Shown in pieces: positions 26,429-35,103 of a stretch of 64,000 nucleotides of DNA. A program made the translations under genes and the position numbers. Source of the stretch: an uncultured Pedobacter sp. (lineage in GTDB: Bacteria; Bacteroidota; Bacteroidia; Sphingobacteriales; Sphingobacteriaceae); contig NZ_CAMLIG010000005.1 of assembly GCF_946480185.1 (NCBI RefSeq), forward strand, positions 1 to 64,000, read 5' to 3'. The number at the start of each line of letters is the position of its first letter. Position 1 is the first letter of the stretch. Under the pieces are notes generated by a model. It was not told the DNA's origin and searched no databases. It worked only from the letters and a program-made list of their open reading frames with translations.

Positions 26429-26635
26429 CTAACTTTCTTTTTCTAACTTTTTAACTCTTCTATCAATACTGAAAAGATACAGAATGAAAGCGGTAAAAAG
26501 AAGTAACATTACAGCTACAACAACGTAAATTTTACCTGATGACCTAAGCTGATCGGCCATTTCAACGGTAGTGTTTTGCGCAAACGTAGTAAGAGAGCTA
26601 ATGAATGCGATGATAAATAAAGCTATTTTTTTCAT
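26429..26635 (-). CDS. CcmD family protein
   Basis: The 68-residue protein has a signal-like N-terminus (KKIALFIIAFISSLTTFAQ), one membrane helix (YVVVAVMLLLFTAFILYLF, about residues 37-55) and a charged tail (SIDRRVKKLEKES). This is the CcmD layout of Bacteroidota. CcmD links the haem-loading protein to the CcmABC exporter complex. It is the third gene of a minus-strand series with ccsA/ccmC and ccmB. Confidence 0.88.
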   Translation of the reverse strand: MKKIALFIIAFISSLTTFAQNTTVEMADQLRSSGKIYVVVAVMLLLFTAFILYLFSIDRRVKKLEKES

Positions 26636-26672
26636 TGTAAAAATGCTATTGATGTAAGCTTTCGCCGATGAT

Positions 26673-27335
26673 TTATAGTTGGTTTTTTTTGTTTTCCAGT
26701 TTTCTGATACGGAAGCGGATATTCATAATCCAAAGTGCAATTCCTATCCAACCCATTACTGCGGGGTAAAATACCAGGCGCATATTGCTGTCAAGGTCAT
26801 AAGCGCCAAATCCTGGATTTCCACCGTTTCCTGGATGCAAAGAATCTGTTAAACGTGGAAGTATAAAAAGTAAAACCACCATTACCGGAAAAGCGAAGAT
26901 ATTATAGATGGCTGATATTTTTGCCCGTTTCTGTTCTTCGTCTAGCGAGCTACGCAAAACCGTATAAGCTAAATACATTAAAGTGGCAATCGCGGCGCTA
27001 TTTAATTTTGGGTCATTAGGCCAAGGAGAGCCCCAAGTGAAGTTTGCCCAAATCATTCCGGAAAGTAAACCGATAAAACCAAATAATAGACCTGTATTTA
27101 CACTTTCAACGGCTATTAAGTCATATTTTTCATCGTTAGTTTGTAAGTATTTAATACTGTTTACCACCGCTACCGTATAAATTACAATCATAGCAAACCA
27201 CATGGGTACGTGGAAATATAAATTTCGGATACTTTCGTGTAAAATGGGTAAGGTTGGCACTTTAAAAAGTAGACCGGCAACTACGCTGTAGAGAACAAAT
27301 ACCGATGCTGTGATTTTCCACCAGTTCTTAGACAT
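26673..27335 (-). CDS. ccsA: Cytochrome c biogenesis protein CcsA/CcmC type
   Basis: The 220-residue protein has six hydrophobic helices and the haem-handling WGSPWPNDPKLNSA segment (about residues 97-110), the Bacteroidota form of the tryptophan-rich WWD motif in which the third position is Asn. Histidines in YFHVPMW (about 43) and DSLHPG (about 168) fit the two axial haem ligands of CcmC. It presents haem on the periplasmic side for attachment to apocytochromes. ccmB lies upstream by 12 bases and ccmD downstream. ccmA, the ATPase, is not in the window. Confidence 0.9.
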   Translation of the reverse strand: MSKNWWKITASVFVLYSVVAGLLFKVPTLPILHESIRNLYFHVPMWFAMIVIYTVAVVNSIKYLQTNDEKYDLIAVESVNTGLLFGFIGLLSGMIWANFTWGSPWPNDPKLNSAAIATLMYLAYTVLRSSLDEEQKRAKISAIYNIFAFPVMVVLLFILPRLTDSLHPGNGGNPGFGAYDLDSNMRLVFYPAVMGWIGIALWIMNIRFRIRKLENKKNQL

Positions 27336-27347
27336 ATTTTTATGTTT

Positions 27348-28007
27348 TTAATCTCGCCAAAGGTAAGGAAATAGTAATAAAGAAACTGTGATGACTATTA
27401 AATTAATAGCTGTTAAAACACCTATTTCGTCAAGCGATACTGATCTGTCTAACCCGTCCATTGCGTTTTTGGAGAGTTTAATAATAAGTACGATAACAGG
27501 AATGATAACCGGAAAACTCAATATAGCCATCAGGGTCCCATTATTATTAGCTTTTGAAGCTATTGCAGAAATCATAGTGAATACACTTGAAAAGCTGATT
27601 GCTCCCAAAATTACTGCTCCAAAATACAATAGTTTATCACCAACTTCATTTTTAAAAACTATGCTGTAGAAGAATAAAGCTATAACTGCCATTAAAATCA
27701 TCAGCAACATATTGTAAATTATTTTGGCAATGATAATGGCCTGTGGACTTGCAATTTGGTAATAATAAAGTAATCGGCCTTTACTCTCTTGAACAAAGCT
27801 TTTTGAGATAGCGTTAATAGCCGCAAAAAGCATAATTATCCAGAATAATGCATTCCAAACTAAAGGAGGTGTAGTTCTAAAAGATAAATAGCAAACAAAT
27901 ACCGTGGCAACTACATATAGTAATATTCCGTTTAAAGCGTATTTAGAACGCCATTCTAAAACAATTTCTTTTTTTAGAAGGTATTTAACTTCGGTAATCA
28001 ACTTCAT
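27348..28007 (-). CDS. ccmB: Haem exporter permease CcmB
   Basis: The 219-residue protein is a six-helix ABC permease of the CcmB family (PF03379). It starts with LLKKEIVLEWRSKYALNGI, where the E-W-R of the coupling helix is conserved, and has helices at about 25-45, 52-72, 95-120, 125-150, 160-180 and 195-215. It pairs with CcmA and CcmC. The start is only 33 bases after the stop of the hybrid kinase, so the kinase and ccm genes may share a transcript by read-through. Confidence 0.9.
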   Translation of the reverse strand: MKLITEVKYLLKKEIVLEWRSKYALNGILLYVVATVFVCYLSFRTTPPLVWNALFWIIMLFAAINAISKSFVQESKGRLLYYYQIASPQAIIIAKIIYNMLLMILMAVIALFFYSIVFKNEVGDKLLYFGAVILGAISFSSVFTMISAIASKANNNGTLMAILSFPVIIPVIVLIIKLSKNAMDGLDRSVSLDEIGVLTAINLIVITVSLLLFPYLWRD

Positions 28008-28040
28008 TAAAGGTGTTGCGCAATTTTGACCAAATTTAAG

Positions 28041-29957
28041 TTAAAGCGCTAATACTTTGCTCATAATTCGGTGTAAATCTTCAGGAACAAACGGTTTTGT
28101 AAGAATTTCATCCATACCGGAAGCTAAAGCTTCTCCTTTGTCCTCCTCTAATATTGAAGCAGATAGGGATATGATTTTAATGTGTTTCTTGGGTGCTTCA
28201 AAATCAGATCGTATCTTTTTGGCGGCTTCATATCCTCCCATTTCTGGCATGTGTGTATCCATTAAAATCAGATCGAAATCCTTTTGTTGCAAAATTTCTA
28301 TTGCCTTAAAGCCGTTTTCAACAGTTTCTGTTTCTACATTCCAAGACTTTAGTATTTTGTTCACCATAAATTGATTTACTAAATTATCTTCAGCAATTAA
28401 AACCTTTATCCCCTTAAAAGTATTCAAATTGGGATTAAACTTCGTAGTTAAACCATCATTATCTTGATGCAACTTAAAGTTTGCGCTAAAAGTAAAAGTG
28501 CTGCCTTTGCCCACTACGCTTTCTACGCTGAGTTCGCCGTCCATTAAGTCTACCAATTTTTTAACAATTGTTAAGCCTAAGCCAGTTCCGCCATAGTTTA
28601 TAGCGGTGTCTTCCTCTGCTTGTTCATAAGATTCAAACACACTTGATAAGCGATTTGTAGGAATTCCAATTCCGCTATCAATAACTTTAAATATTAAACA
28701 CACCAAGTTTTCTTTAATAAATTTTGGCGCTACGCTAAGTTTTACCTCTCCTTTGTTGGTGAATTTAATGGCGTTGCTGAGTAAATTCATTAAAATCTGA
28801 TTTAGTCGCAATGCGTCTGCGGTGATGTGACTTGGCAGTTCTGGGGAAATTTCTAAATTTAATTCTATTAACTTCTCATTGGCCTTAAATCTTAAAATGT
28901 CTGTAACAGATTTTAACAGTTCCGTTAAATTGATTTCTTTGGTTACAATGGAGAATTTGCCAGATTCTATTTTGGATATATCCAGAATATCATTGACTAC
29001 ACCTAACAGAGATTGAGAGGAAACTTCGAGCAACCGGACCATTTCTTGCTGAGAAGAATCTAAATTTGTGTTTTGTAAGATGTTTGATATACCAATAATT
29101 CCATTAATTGGCGTCCTTAGCTCATGACTCATGTTGGCCAAGAAAATTTCCTTAACATTTTTAGCCTTTAAAGCTTCCTCTTTTGCCAAAATTAGTTCAG
29201 TGGCATATTGTTTTTGGTGGGATATATCGCTTGCATTTAAAAAAAATGTAGCTGATTTATAAGTAACTCTGCACTCAAACCATTTTGGTTCGTTGGTGAA
29301 GCTTATAAACTGTGTTTCAAAAGAAACAGTAGTTTTTGATTTAGTAGTTTTTTCTAAGTTTGAAACAAATGCGGTTTTTAGTTCCTCGACTACAAAATCT
29401 GTTATTTTTTTCTCTGTAAAATCCGATTGTTTATATCCGATGATTTTTTCAACCGCAGGACTAGCAGTTTTTATTTGAAGCGTTTGCGCATCTATGGCAC
29501 AAATAATATCAGCACAATTGTTAATTACAATGGCGAAATTTTCTAGCTCCTCATTTTTTTGTTTAATCAGATTTTGACTAGCGGCCAGCTGTATAAAAGA
29601 ATCTACTTTGGCCGCGGTAATATAAGGATCTAAGGGTTTGTATAAATAATCTATCGCACCGGCATTATAACCCTGGACGGCATATTTTGTTTCTTTAGAA
29701 ATGGCTGTTACAAAGATAACCAATATGTCTTTAGTTCTTGGATTAGCTTTAAGCATATCAACCAGTTCAAAGCCATCAATATCCGGCATCTGAACATCAA
29801 CTAAGGCGATAGAGATTTTATTCTCCCAAGCTAGCTTTAGCGCTTCATTTGGTGAGGTTGTTGAAACAATATTGATGTCTGGTCTTTCAATAAGTGCTTT
29901 TAAAGCAATTATATTCTCTTCTCGGTCATCTACAATTAAAACATTAATTTTTTGCAT
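28041..29957 (-). CDS. Hybrid kinase: receiver-PAS-HisKA-HATPase-receiver
   Basis: The 638-residue protein has an N-terminal receiver (residues 1-122, Asp in ALVDVQMPDIDGFE), a PAS domain (about 140-255), HisKA with His278 (FLANMSHELRTPINGI), a full HATPase domain (NLLSNAIKF, DSGIGIP, GGTGLGLTI) and a C-terminal receiver (about 512-635, Asp in LILMDTHMPEMGGYE). It has no membrane segment, so it is a cytoplasmic phosphorelay protein. The N-terminal receiver may take phosphate from the larger hybrid kinase of the same series. It lies 121 bases after cheR. Confidence 0.93.
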   Translation of the reverse strand: MQKINVLIVDDREENIIALKALIERPDINIVSTTSPNEALKLAWENKISIALVDVQMPDIDGFELVDMLKANPRTKDILVIFVTAISKETKYAVQGYNAGAIDYLYKPLDPYITAAKVDSFIQLAASQNLIKQKNEELENFAIVINNCADIICAIDAQTLQIKTASPAVEKIIGYKQSDFTEKKITDFVVEELKTAFVSNLEKTTKSKTTVSFETQFISFTNEPKWFECRVTYKSATFFLNASDISHQKQYATELILAKEEALKAKNVKEIFLANMSHELRTPINGIIGISNILQNTNLDSSQQEMVRLLEVSSQSLLGVVNDILDISKIESGKFSIVTKEINLTELLKSVTDILRFKANEKLIELNLEISPELPSHITADALRLNQILMNLLSNAIKFTNKGEVKLSVAPKFIKENLVCLIFKVIDSGIGIPTNRLSSVFESYEQAEEDTAINYGGTGLGLTIVKKLVDLMDGELSVESVVGKGSTFTFSANFKLHQDNDGLTTKFNPNLNTFKGIKVLIAEDNLVNQFMVNKILKSWNVETETVENGFKAIEILQQKDFDLILMDTHMPEMGGYEAAKKIRSDFEAPKKHIKIISLSASILEEDKGEALASGMDEILTKPFVPEDLHRIMSKVLAL

Positions 29958-30078
29958 CTTTTAAATTATTGCGAAGGAAATGCAATTCTACAATTGAATT
30001 TTATAACGCCTTTGATGATTAATACTATTTTACGTAAAAACAGCGTAGTTGGTTTGCCATTTATCAAAAACAAATTTT

Positions 30079-30885
30079 TTATAAAACCCGCTGATATATA
30101 TTTTGTTTTCGATCGATTAATTTTAATCTTTTTTCTAATTCTTCACTTCTAATGACTTCTTTTGAGCCCAAACACAGAAAACCAAAAATACATAAGCTAT
30201 CTATCAATAGCCTTAACACTTTGTTTTGCAACTCTAAGTTAAAGTAAATCAGCACATTTCTGCAAATGACCAACTGAAACTCGTTAAAAATACCGTCAGA
30301 TATTAAATTGTGTACCGAGAACAAGGAGTTTTTACGTAGCTCTGCATTTATTATAGCGTAGTCATAGTGGACGGTATAATAGTCTGAGAAAGGTCTAACA
30401 AGGTTTAGCGCCAAATAATTTTCGGCGAAAGTTTTCATTTTTTTTAAAGGATATATTCCTGTTTTTGCTTCTTCCAACACTTCTGTATTGATATCTGTAC
30501 CATAAAAGAATGACTTTTCATATATTTCTGAATCCTGAAACAGAATTGAAAAGGAGTAAAGTTCTTCGCCGGTGGCAACACCGGCATTCCAGATTTTTAT
30601 TCGCTGGTAAGATTTAAGGTATGGTATAACGTTATTTTTTACACTTTTAAAAAACTCGGCATCCCTAAACATTTCCGTTACGTTTACTGTGATGTCGTTT
30701 ACCAAGGTTTTAAGAAAGTGAGGTTCGTTAATGATTTTTAATTTTAAATCGAAAAAACTTAGCGAAAGTTTGGATATCATGCCTTCAAATCTCCTTTTTA
30801 AAGAGGCCTTGCTATAATTAGAAAAATCGAAATCATGCACATTTTTAATGAGCATGATTGCCTCATCCAGCTCTTGGTCGCTCAT
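30079..30885 (-). CDS. CheR-type protein methyltransferase
   Basis: The 268-residue protein has the CheR N-terminal helical domain (about 1-70, with YSKASLKRRFEGMI) and a SAM-binding domain with TVNVTEMFRD (about 86-95), WNAGVATGEELYSFSI (about 119-134, the usual Cys-Ser replaced by Val-Ala), GTDINTEVL and VICRNVLIYFN (about 205-215). It would methylate glutamates of a receptor-like protein using SAM. No cheB methylesterase, chemoreceptor or flagellar gene is nearby. In Bacteroidota such CheR genes commonly sit beside CHASE3/GAF hybrid kinases, as here (12-base gap). Confidence 0.9.
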   Translation of the reverse strand: MSDQELDEAIMLIKNVHDFDFSNYSKASLKRRFEGMISKLSLSFFDLKLKIINEPHFLKTLVNDITVNVTEMFRDAEFFKSVKNNVIPYLKSYQRIKIWNAGVATGEELYSFSILFQDSEIYEKSFFYGTDINTEVLEEAKTGIYPLKKMKTFAENYLALNLVRPFSDYYTVHYDYAIINAELRKNSLFSVHNLISDGIFNEFQLVICRNVLIYFNLELQNKVLRLLIDSLCIFGFLCLGSKEVIRSEELEKRLKLIDRKQNIYQRVL

Positions 30886-30897
30886 GGGTGTATTATT

Positions 30898-33800
30898 TTA
30901 GGCTAACCAAACTTTAATTAAACTCAACAATTTATCCACGTCAACCGGTTTTGTGATGTAATCATTAGCACCAGCGTTAATGCAGTTTTCTCTGTCTTCT
31001 TTCATGGCTTTTGCTGTTAGCGCAATGATTGGTAATTTTTTCCATTTAGGAATATTACGAATGGCAACCATGGCTTCAAATCCGTTCATTTTCGGCATCA
31101 TAATATCCATCAAAACTAAATCCACTTTTTCCATTTCCTCAATTTTCGCCAAGGCTTCTTCTCCGTCGTTCGCAATTTCCACTTTAAATCCAAAACCATC
31201 TAAAACAGCACTTAAAGCAAAAATGTTCCGCATATCGTCATCCACTAATAAAATGCTTTTGCCTTTTAAAGTTTCGGTATTTAACGAGCTAGTTTTAGGT
31301 TTTCCTTTACCTTCTTGTTGCTTTATTTGGTGTAAAAACAGATTTACCTCATCTAAAATCCGGTAACTAGATTTAGTTGACTTCATTACCGTGGCATCGG
31401 AATATTTCAGTAAGCGATTTAGCTTTTCTTGGTCCAATTCCATGGCAGTATTAATGATAACCGGAAGTTGTTTGTAGGCTTCATTCTCCTTTATTTTTTC
31501 TAAAAGATCTAAGCCTGATACATCTGGAAGATTAAGGTCAAGAATCAAACAATCATAAGTATGTTTCTCTAAAAGTGCCAAAGTTTCTGCTCCGGTGTAA
31601 GCTTGTTGAACATTTATGTTTCTGTTTCTGAACATTTCTGCCAGCGCATCGCTTTGAACTTGGTGATCTTCTACCAGTAATATATTCTGATAGTTTTGAG
31701 ATTCGTCTACATTGTTTTTGATGAAAATGTTGTCTAGCGCACTTAAATCTACCGGTTTTTTTATAAAAGATAACGCACCAGATTGGATTGCTTGTGTGTT
31801 TCTTTGATCTCCGGCAGACATGATGTGTACCGGAATATGTGCGGTTCTGGTATCTGATTTTAAAAGCTTCAGCACTTTCCAGCCGTCAATCCCGGGAAGC
31901 ATCACATCTAACAATATCGCATCCGGCTGACAAGCAACAGCGGTTTCAAAAGCAGTGTCGCCAGTATAAATCTGCACCACATCAAATCCTTTGTTTTCGC
32001 CATAATCTTTTAAGAAATCGCTAAATAGCCTGTCATCTTCAACCACTAATAAAGTGTGTTTGTCGGTTTTAACCTGAGGTTTACTAGTTTGAAGCTGATC
32101 AATTTTGTTTTCAGTTAGGGTAGGTTGGTTGAGTAAATCAATTGGTTCTTGGTGTGTTTCTTTTTTATTGTCTCCGGTTTCTGGTTTTTTTATAGGGATG
32201 ATTAAAGAGAATTGACTTCCTTTTCCGGCTACACTTGTTAACGTTATTTTTCCTCCCATGTATTTGGCTAATTCCTGAGAGATTGATAGGCCTAAACCTG
32301 TGCCACCAAATTCTCTACTGGTTGAGCCATCCGCCTGTTGAAAGGCTTCAAAAATGAGTTTTTGCTTTTCTTCTGGAACTCCAATGCCGGTATCGCTAAT
32401 TTCAATTTTCAGCTGATCTTCATTATCTAATATAAAAGATACTTTAACTTCACCCTCATTAGGTGTGAATTTAAATGCATTGGAGAGCAGGTTTTTAAGA
32501 ATTTGTTCAGTTCTGAATCTGTCAATTTCTACAGTTTTAGGCAAAGTGTCTTCAACAGAGAAATGATAGTTGATGTTTTTTGACTTTGCCAATTCTGTAA
32601 ATAGCATTTTCAAATCCTCCGAAACTTCCTTAACATCAACGTCTTCGTAAATAAGTTCGATTTTCCCCGATTCTATCTTAGCTAAATCCAGGATGTCATT
32701 AATTAGCTGTAAAAGGTCGTTGCCCGATTTGAAAATAATATTTGCATATTTTTCTTCCTCAGCGGAAAGATTGTTTGTTTTATTTTCTTTTAAAATTCGG
32801 GCCAATATCAATATACTGTTTAAAGGCGTTCTCAGCTCATGACTCATATTTGCTAAAAACTCTGATTTGTATCGGCCACTCAGCTCTAGCTCTTGCATCT
32901 TATGGACAATGGCTTCACGAGCTTCCTCAATTACCTTATTTTTCTCTGAAAGTAGCCTGGCTTTTTCTTCCAACTCAACATTGGTTTCCCTCAGCTCTTC
33001 TTGTTGTACCCTCAGCTCTTCTTCAGAAGCTTGCAACATCTCTGTTTTGTGAATTAATTCTTCATTGGTAACTCTAAGTTCTTCTTGTTGGCTTGTTAAT
33101 TCTTCGGCTTGAGCTTGTGTTTCTTCAAACAATGCCCGCATCTTTACTCTTACTTGTGCAACATTTATCCCGTTGCCAATAATTGAGTTGCTATTATCTA
33201 ACAGCGATAATACGTTTTTAGGAATAGGCTCTGTAAACGCAAGCTCTAAAACAGCTTTTAACTTTGATTGAAAAAATATAGGTTCAATTAGCAGATATTT
33301 AGGCGTTGTACTGCCCAACCCTGATTTAATTTTTACGTAATCATCAGGCACATTATCCCAAATTCTTCTTTTCTGTTCTTTTGCAACTTGGCCAATAAGG
33401 CCTTCATTAAAACTAATTTGATGATTACCAGTTTCTGAGTAAGCGTAACTCGCAGCCTTATTTAGTAACTCTGGATTTACATCATCTACTAAATAAATAA
33501 CCCCCATTTTGGCGCCAACATATTTGGCTATTTCACTGAGGATACTATTAGCCCTTACGTCAACTTCCTGCACTTCACGCATGGCATCATCAATAATTGC
33601 ATATCCAGAAATTAACCAGGTTTTATCTTCGTTTTGTTTAAACAATTTTTCTAAATTGATATTGCTTGCATTTAATTTCTCTTGAGCTTTTATTTGCTTG
33701 GCAAAAGAATTTCTGATGAATGTGAATAAGATGAGAACAATCAAAAATATCAAAGCAGAGCCTGCAAAAATGATGAGAATAGCTTGTTGGCCAGATTTTT

Positions 33801-34329
33801 CAGAAGACTTATTTCTCTGTACTAACAAATCCTTTTCAATAGCAATCATTTTTTTGATTTGGGCTCGGAATGCATCCATTTTTGACTTACCGAGAATTAG
33901 ATCATCCACCAACTCCGCATTGGCTACATTTTCACGCTTCTTAATTTCTATGATCTTGGCTAAATGGTTAATTCTGTTTTGGATGATAGCTTTTAAATTC
34001 CGCGTATTTTTAACTTGGACAGGATTATCAGCTATTAGCTCTTCAAGCTCGTTTAAATTTTGATTTAATTGAGCTGTCGCAGTCGTATAAGGTTGAAGAA
34101 ATTCGGGTTTTTGGGTGAGTAAGAAACCTCTTTGTCCAGTTTCGGCATCAATAGCCAATCTGCTAATACCTTCAAATTTACTAATTACATTTTGTGTATG
34201 GATTACAGCTTTTTGGTCTTCGCTGATGTTTTTTAAGCTTTTATACGAGCTATACCCCACCAAAAAGACTAATGCAAGGGAAACTACTATACCTATTAAG
34301 ATACTGGTCTTAAAACTTATTTTTTTCAT
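30898..34329 (-). CDS. CHASE3-GAF hybrid kinase with three receivers
   Basis: In order, the 1143-residue protein has a membrane helix (9-27), a periplasmic CHASE3 domain (about 38-180, RLAIDAETGQRGFLL), a second helix (184-206), a GAF domain (about 240-395), a Gln/Glu-rich coiled coil (about 400-480), HisKA with His497 (NMSHELRTPLNSI), HATPase (NLLSNAFKF, DTGIGVP, GGTGLGLSI) and three receivers: about 763-880 (LLDVMLPGIDGW), 890-1005 (LILDLNLPDVSG) and 1025-1140 (LVLMDIMMPKMNG). All phosphosites are present. It is the first gene of a minus-strand series with cheR and a smaller hybrid kinase. Signal unknown. Confidence 0.94.
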   Translation of the reverse strand: MKKISFKTSILIGIVVSLALVFLVGYSSYKSLKNISEDQKAVIHTQNVISKFEGISRLAIDAETGQRGFLLTQKPEFLQPYTTATAQLNQNLNELEELIADNPVQVKNTRNLKAIIQNRINHLAKIIEIKKRENVANAELVDDLILGKSKMDAFRAQIKKMIAIEKDLLVQRNKSSEKSGQQAILIIFAGSALIFLIVLILFTFIRNSFAKQIKAQEKLNASNINLEKLFKQNEDKTWLISGYAIIDDAMREVQEVDVRANSILSEIAKYVGAKMGVIYLVDDVNPELLNKAASYAYSETGNHQISFNEGLIGQVAKEQKRRIWDNVPDDYVKIKSGLGSTTPKYLLIEPIFFQSKLKAVLELAFTEPIPKNVLSLLDNSNSIIGNGINVAQVRVKMRALFEETQAQAEELTSQQEELRVTNEELIHKTEMLQASEEELRVQQEELRETNVELEEKARLLSEKNKVIEEAREAIVHKMQELELSGRYKSEFLANMSHELRTPLNSILILARILKENKTNNLSAEEEKYANIIFKSGNDLLQLINDILDLAKIESGKIELIYEDVDVKEVSEDLKMLFTELAKSKNINYHFSVEDTLPKTVEIDRFRTEQILKNLLSNAFKFTPNEGEVKVSFILDNEDQLKIEISDTGIGVPEEKQKLIFEAFQQADGSTSREFGGTGLGLSISQELAKYMGGKITLTSVAGKGSQFSLIIPIKKPETGDNKKETHQEPIDLLNQPTLTENKIDQLQTSKPQVKTDKHTLLVVEDDRLFSDFLKDYGENKGFDVVQIYTGDTAFETAVACQPDAILLDVMLPGIDGWKVLKLLKSDTRTAHIPVHIMSAGDQRNTQAIQSGALSFIKKPVDLSALDNIFIKNNVDESQNYQNILLVEDHQVQSDALAEMFRNRNINVQQAYTGAETLALLEKHTYDCLILDLNLPDVSGLDLLEKIKENEAYKQLPVIINTAMELDQEKLNRLLKYSDATVMKSTKSSYRILDEVNLFLHQIKQQEGKGKPKTSSLNTETLKGKSILLVDDDMRNIFALSAVLDGFGFKVEIANDGEEALAKIEEMEKVDLVLMDIMMPKMNGFEAMVAIRNIPKWKKLPIIALTAKAMKEDRENCINAGANDYITKPVDVDKLLSLIKVWLA

Positions 34330-34446
34330 TTAAAGGGAGTTTGCTGGAAAAAGATATACCTGTAGTTTTTAAATTTTTACACATAAATACTGGATTAAGT
34401 TACTGTTTTTTTGAATCTCTTAGAAAATTTCAAACAGCAAAAAAAA

Positions 34447-34473
34447 GCTCAATACTTTTTTAAAGTATTGAGC
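34447..34473. terminator. Terminator after gldC
   Basis: GCTCAATACTTT (34447-34458) and AAAGTATTGAGC (34462-34473) form a perfect 12-bp stem with a 3-base loop. A run of A at 34438-34446 gives the T-tract for minus-strand transcripts leaving gldC. Confidence 0.88.
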
Positions 34474-34495
34474 AATAGAAAAAATACACGAAGAT

Positions 34496-34834
34496 TTACT
34501 TTGACGGCTCTATAATGCCCATTTTATCGGCAAAATGAGCGCAGTAATCTCTTAAATCTTCCACAATATTTTTTTCGCCGGTAGCTCTTAAAAAGCTATC
34601 GCCCATGGTTTGTAGGGTTTCGTAAAAAAACCTTTTCATTTCATCGGCAGGCATATCTTTGGTCCATAAATCAATGCGCAAACTATTTTTGAAATTATGA
34701 TCCCATAAAGCCAATATCATTGATTTTACAGCCAATGCTTCTTTGTTTTCCGAATCTGTAGATTCCCAGGTGATGTTTTCTGGGACATTGTTATCGTCTA
34801 ATTCTATTGTTAATTTAATCTCTGCTTTTTTCAT
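34496..34834 (-). CDS. gldC: Gliding motility protein GldC
   Basis: The ATG at 34834 gives 112 residues matching GldC: KAEIKLTIELDDNNVPENI, then WDHNFKNSLRIDLWTKDMPADEMKRFFYETL and DYCAHFADKMGI, quoted in pieces. A longer frame from 34903 lies inside the previous gene and is rejected. GldC is a small protein needed for efficient gliding in Flavobacterium, where it is paired with GldB; it is also kept in non-gliding Bacteroidota. gldB is not in the window. Its start overlaps the stop of the upstream membrane gene by 4 bases (ATGA). Confidence 0.9.
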   Translation of the reverse strand: MKKAEIKLTIELDDNNVPENITWESTDSENKEALAVKSMILALWDHNFKNSLRIDLWTKDMPADEMKRFFYETLQTMGDSFLRATGEKNIVEDLRDYCAHFADKMGIIEPSK

Positions 34835-35103
34835 CCTTTTTGAAAAATAATCATCATTACTACTATTATTAAAATAAATGAACCTTCTATTAACCAGATC
34901 CATTTTTTGCTTTCTATAAACCGCCTAAACAAAAGATCGGTTAAAAAAAGAATTAGTGTTAAAGCTAACGTATAAACTATTTTAACATCTTTTCCTATGC
35001 CTATGGTTTCGCTTTCTAATCCTAACAAAATATAAAAAACGTAGGTAAAGCAAAGCGCAATTACCAAACTTATCGGCGTTATTTTTAAGTTCCGCCAGTT
35101 CAT
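34831..35103 (-). CDS. Small three-helix membrane protein, function unknown
   Basis: The 90-residue protein has three hydrophobic helices (about 10-28, 40-58, 68-86) and no recognisable domain. Its start overlaps the helicase stop by one base (TAATG on the minus strand) and its stop overlaps the gldC start by four. These overlaps show it is a real, translationally coupled gene of a helicase - membrane protein - gldC operon. Confidence 0.78.
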   Translation of the reverse strand: MNWRNLKITPISLVIALCFTYVFYILLGLESETIGIGKDVKIVYTLALTLILFLTDLLFRRFIESKKWIWLIEGSFILIIVVMMIIFQKG

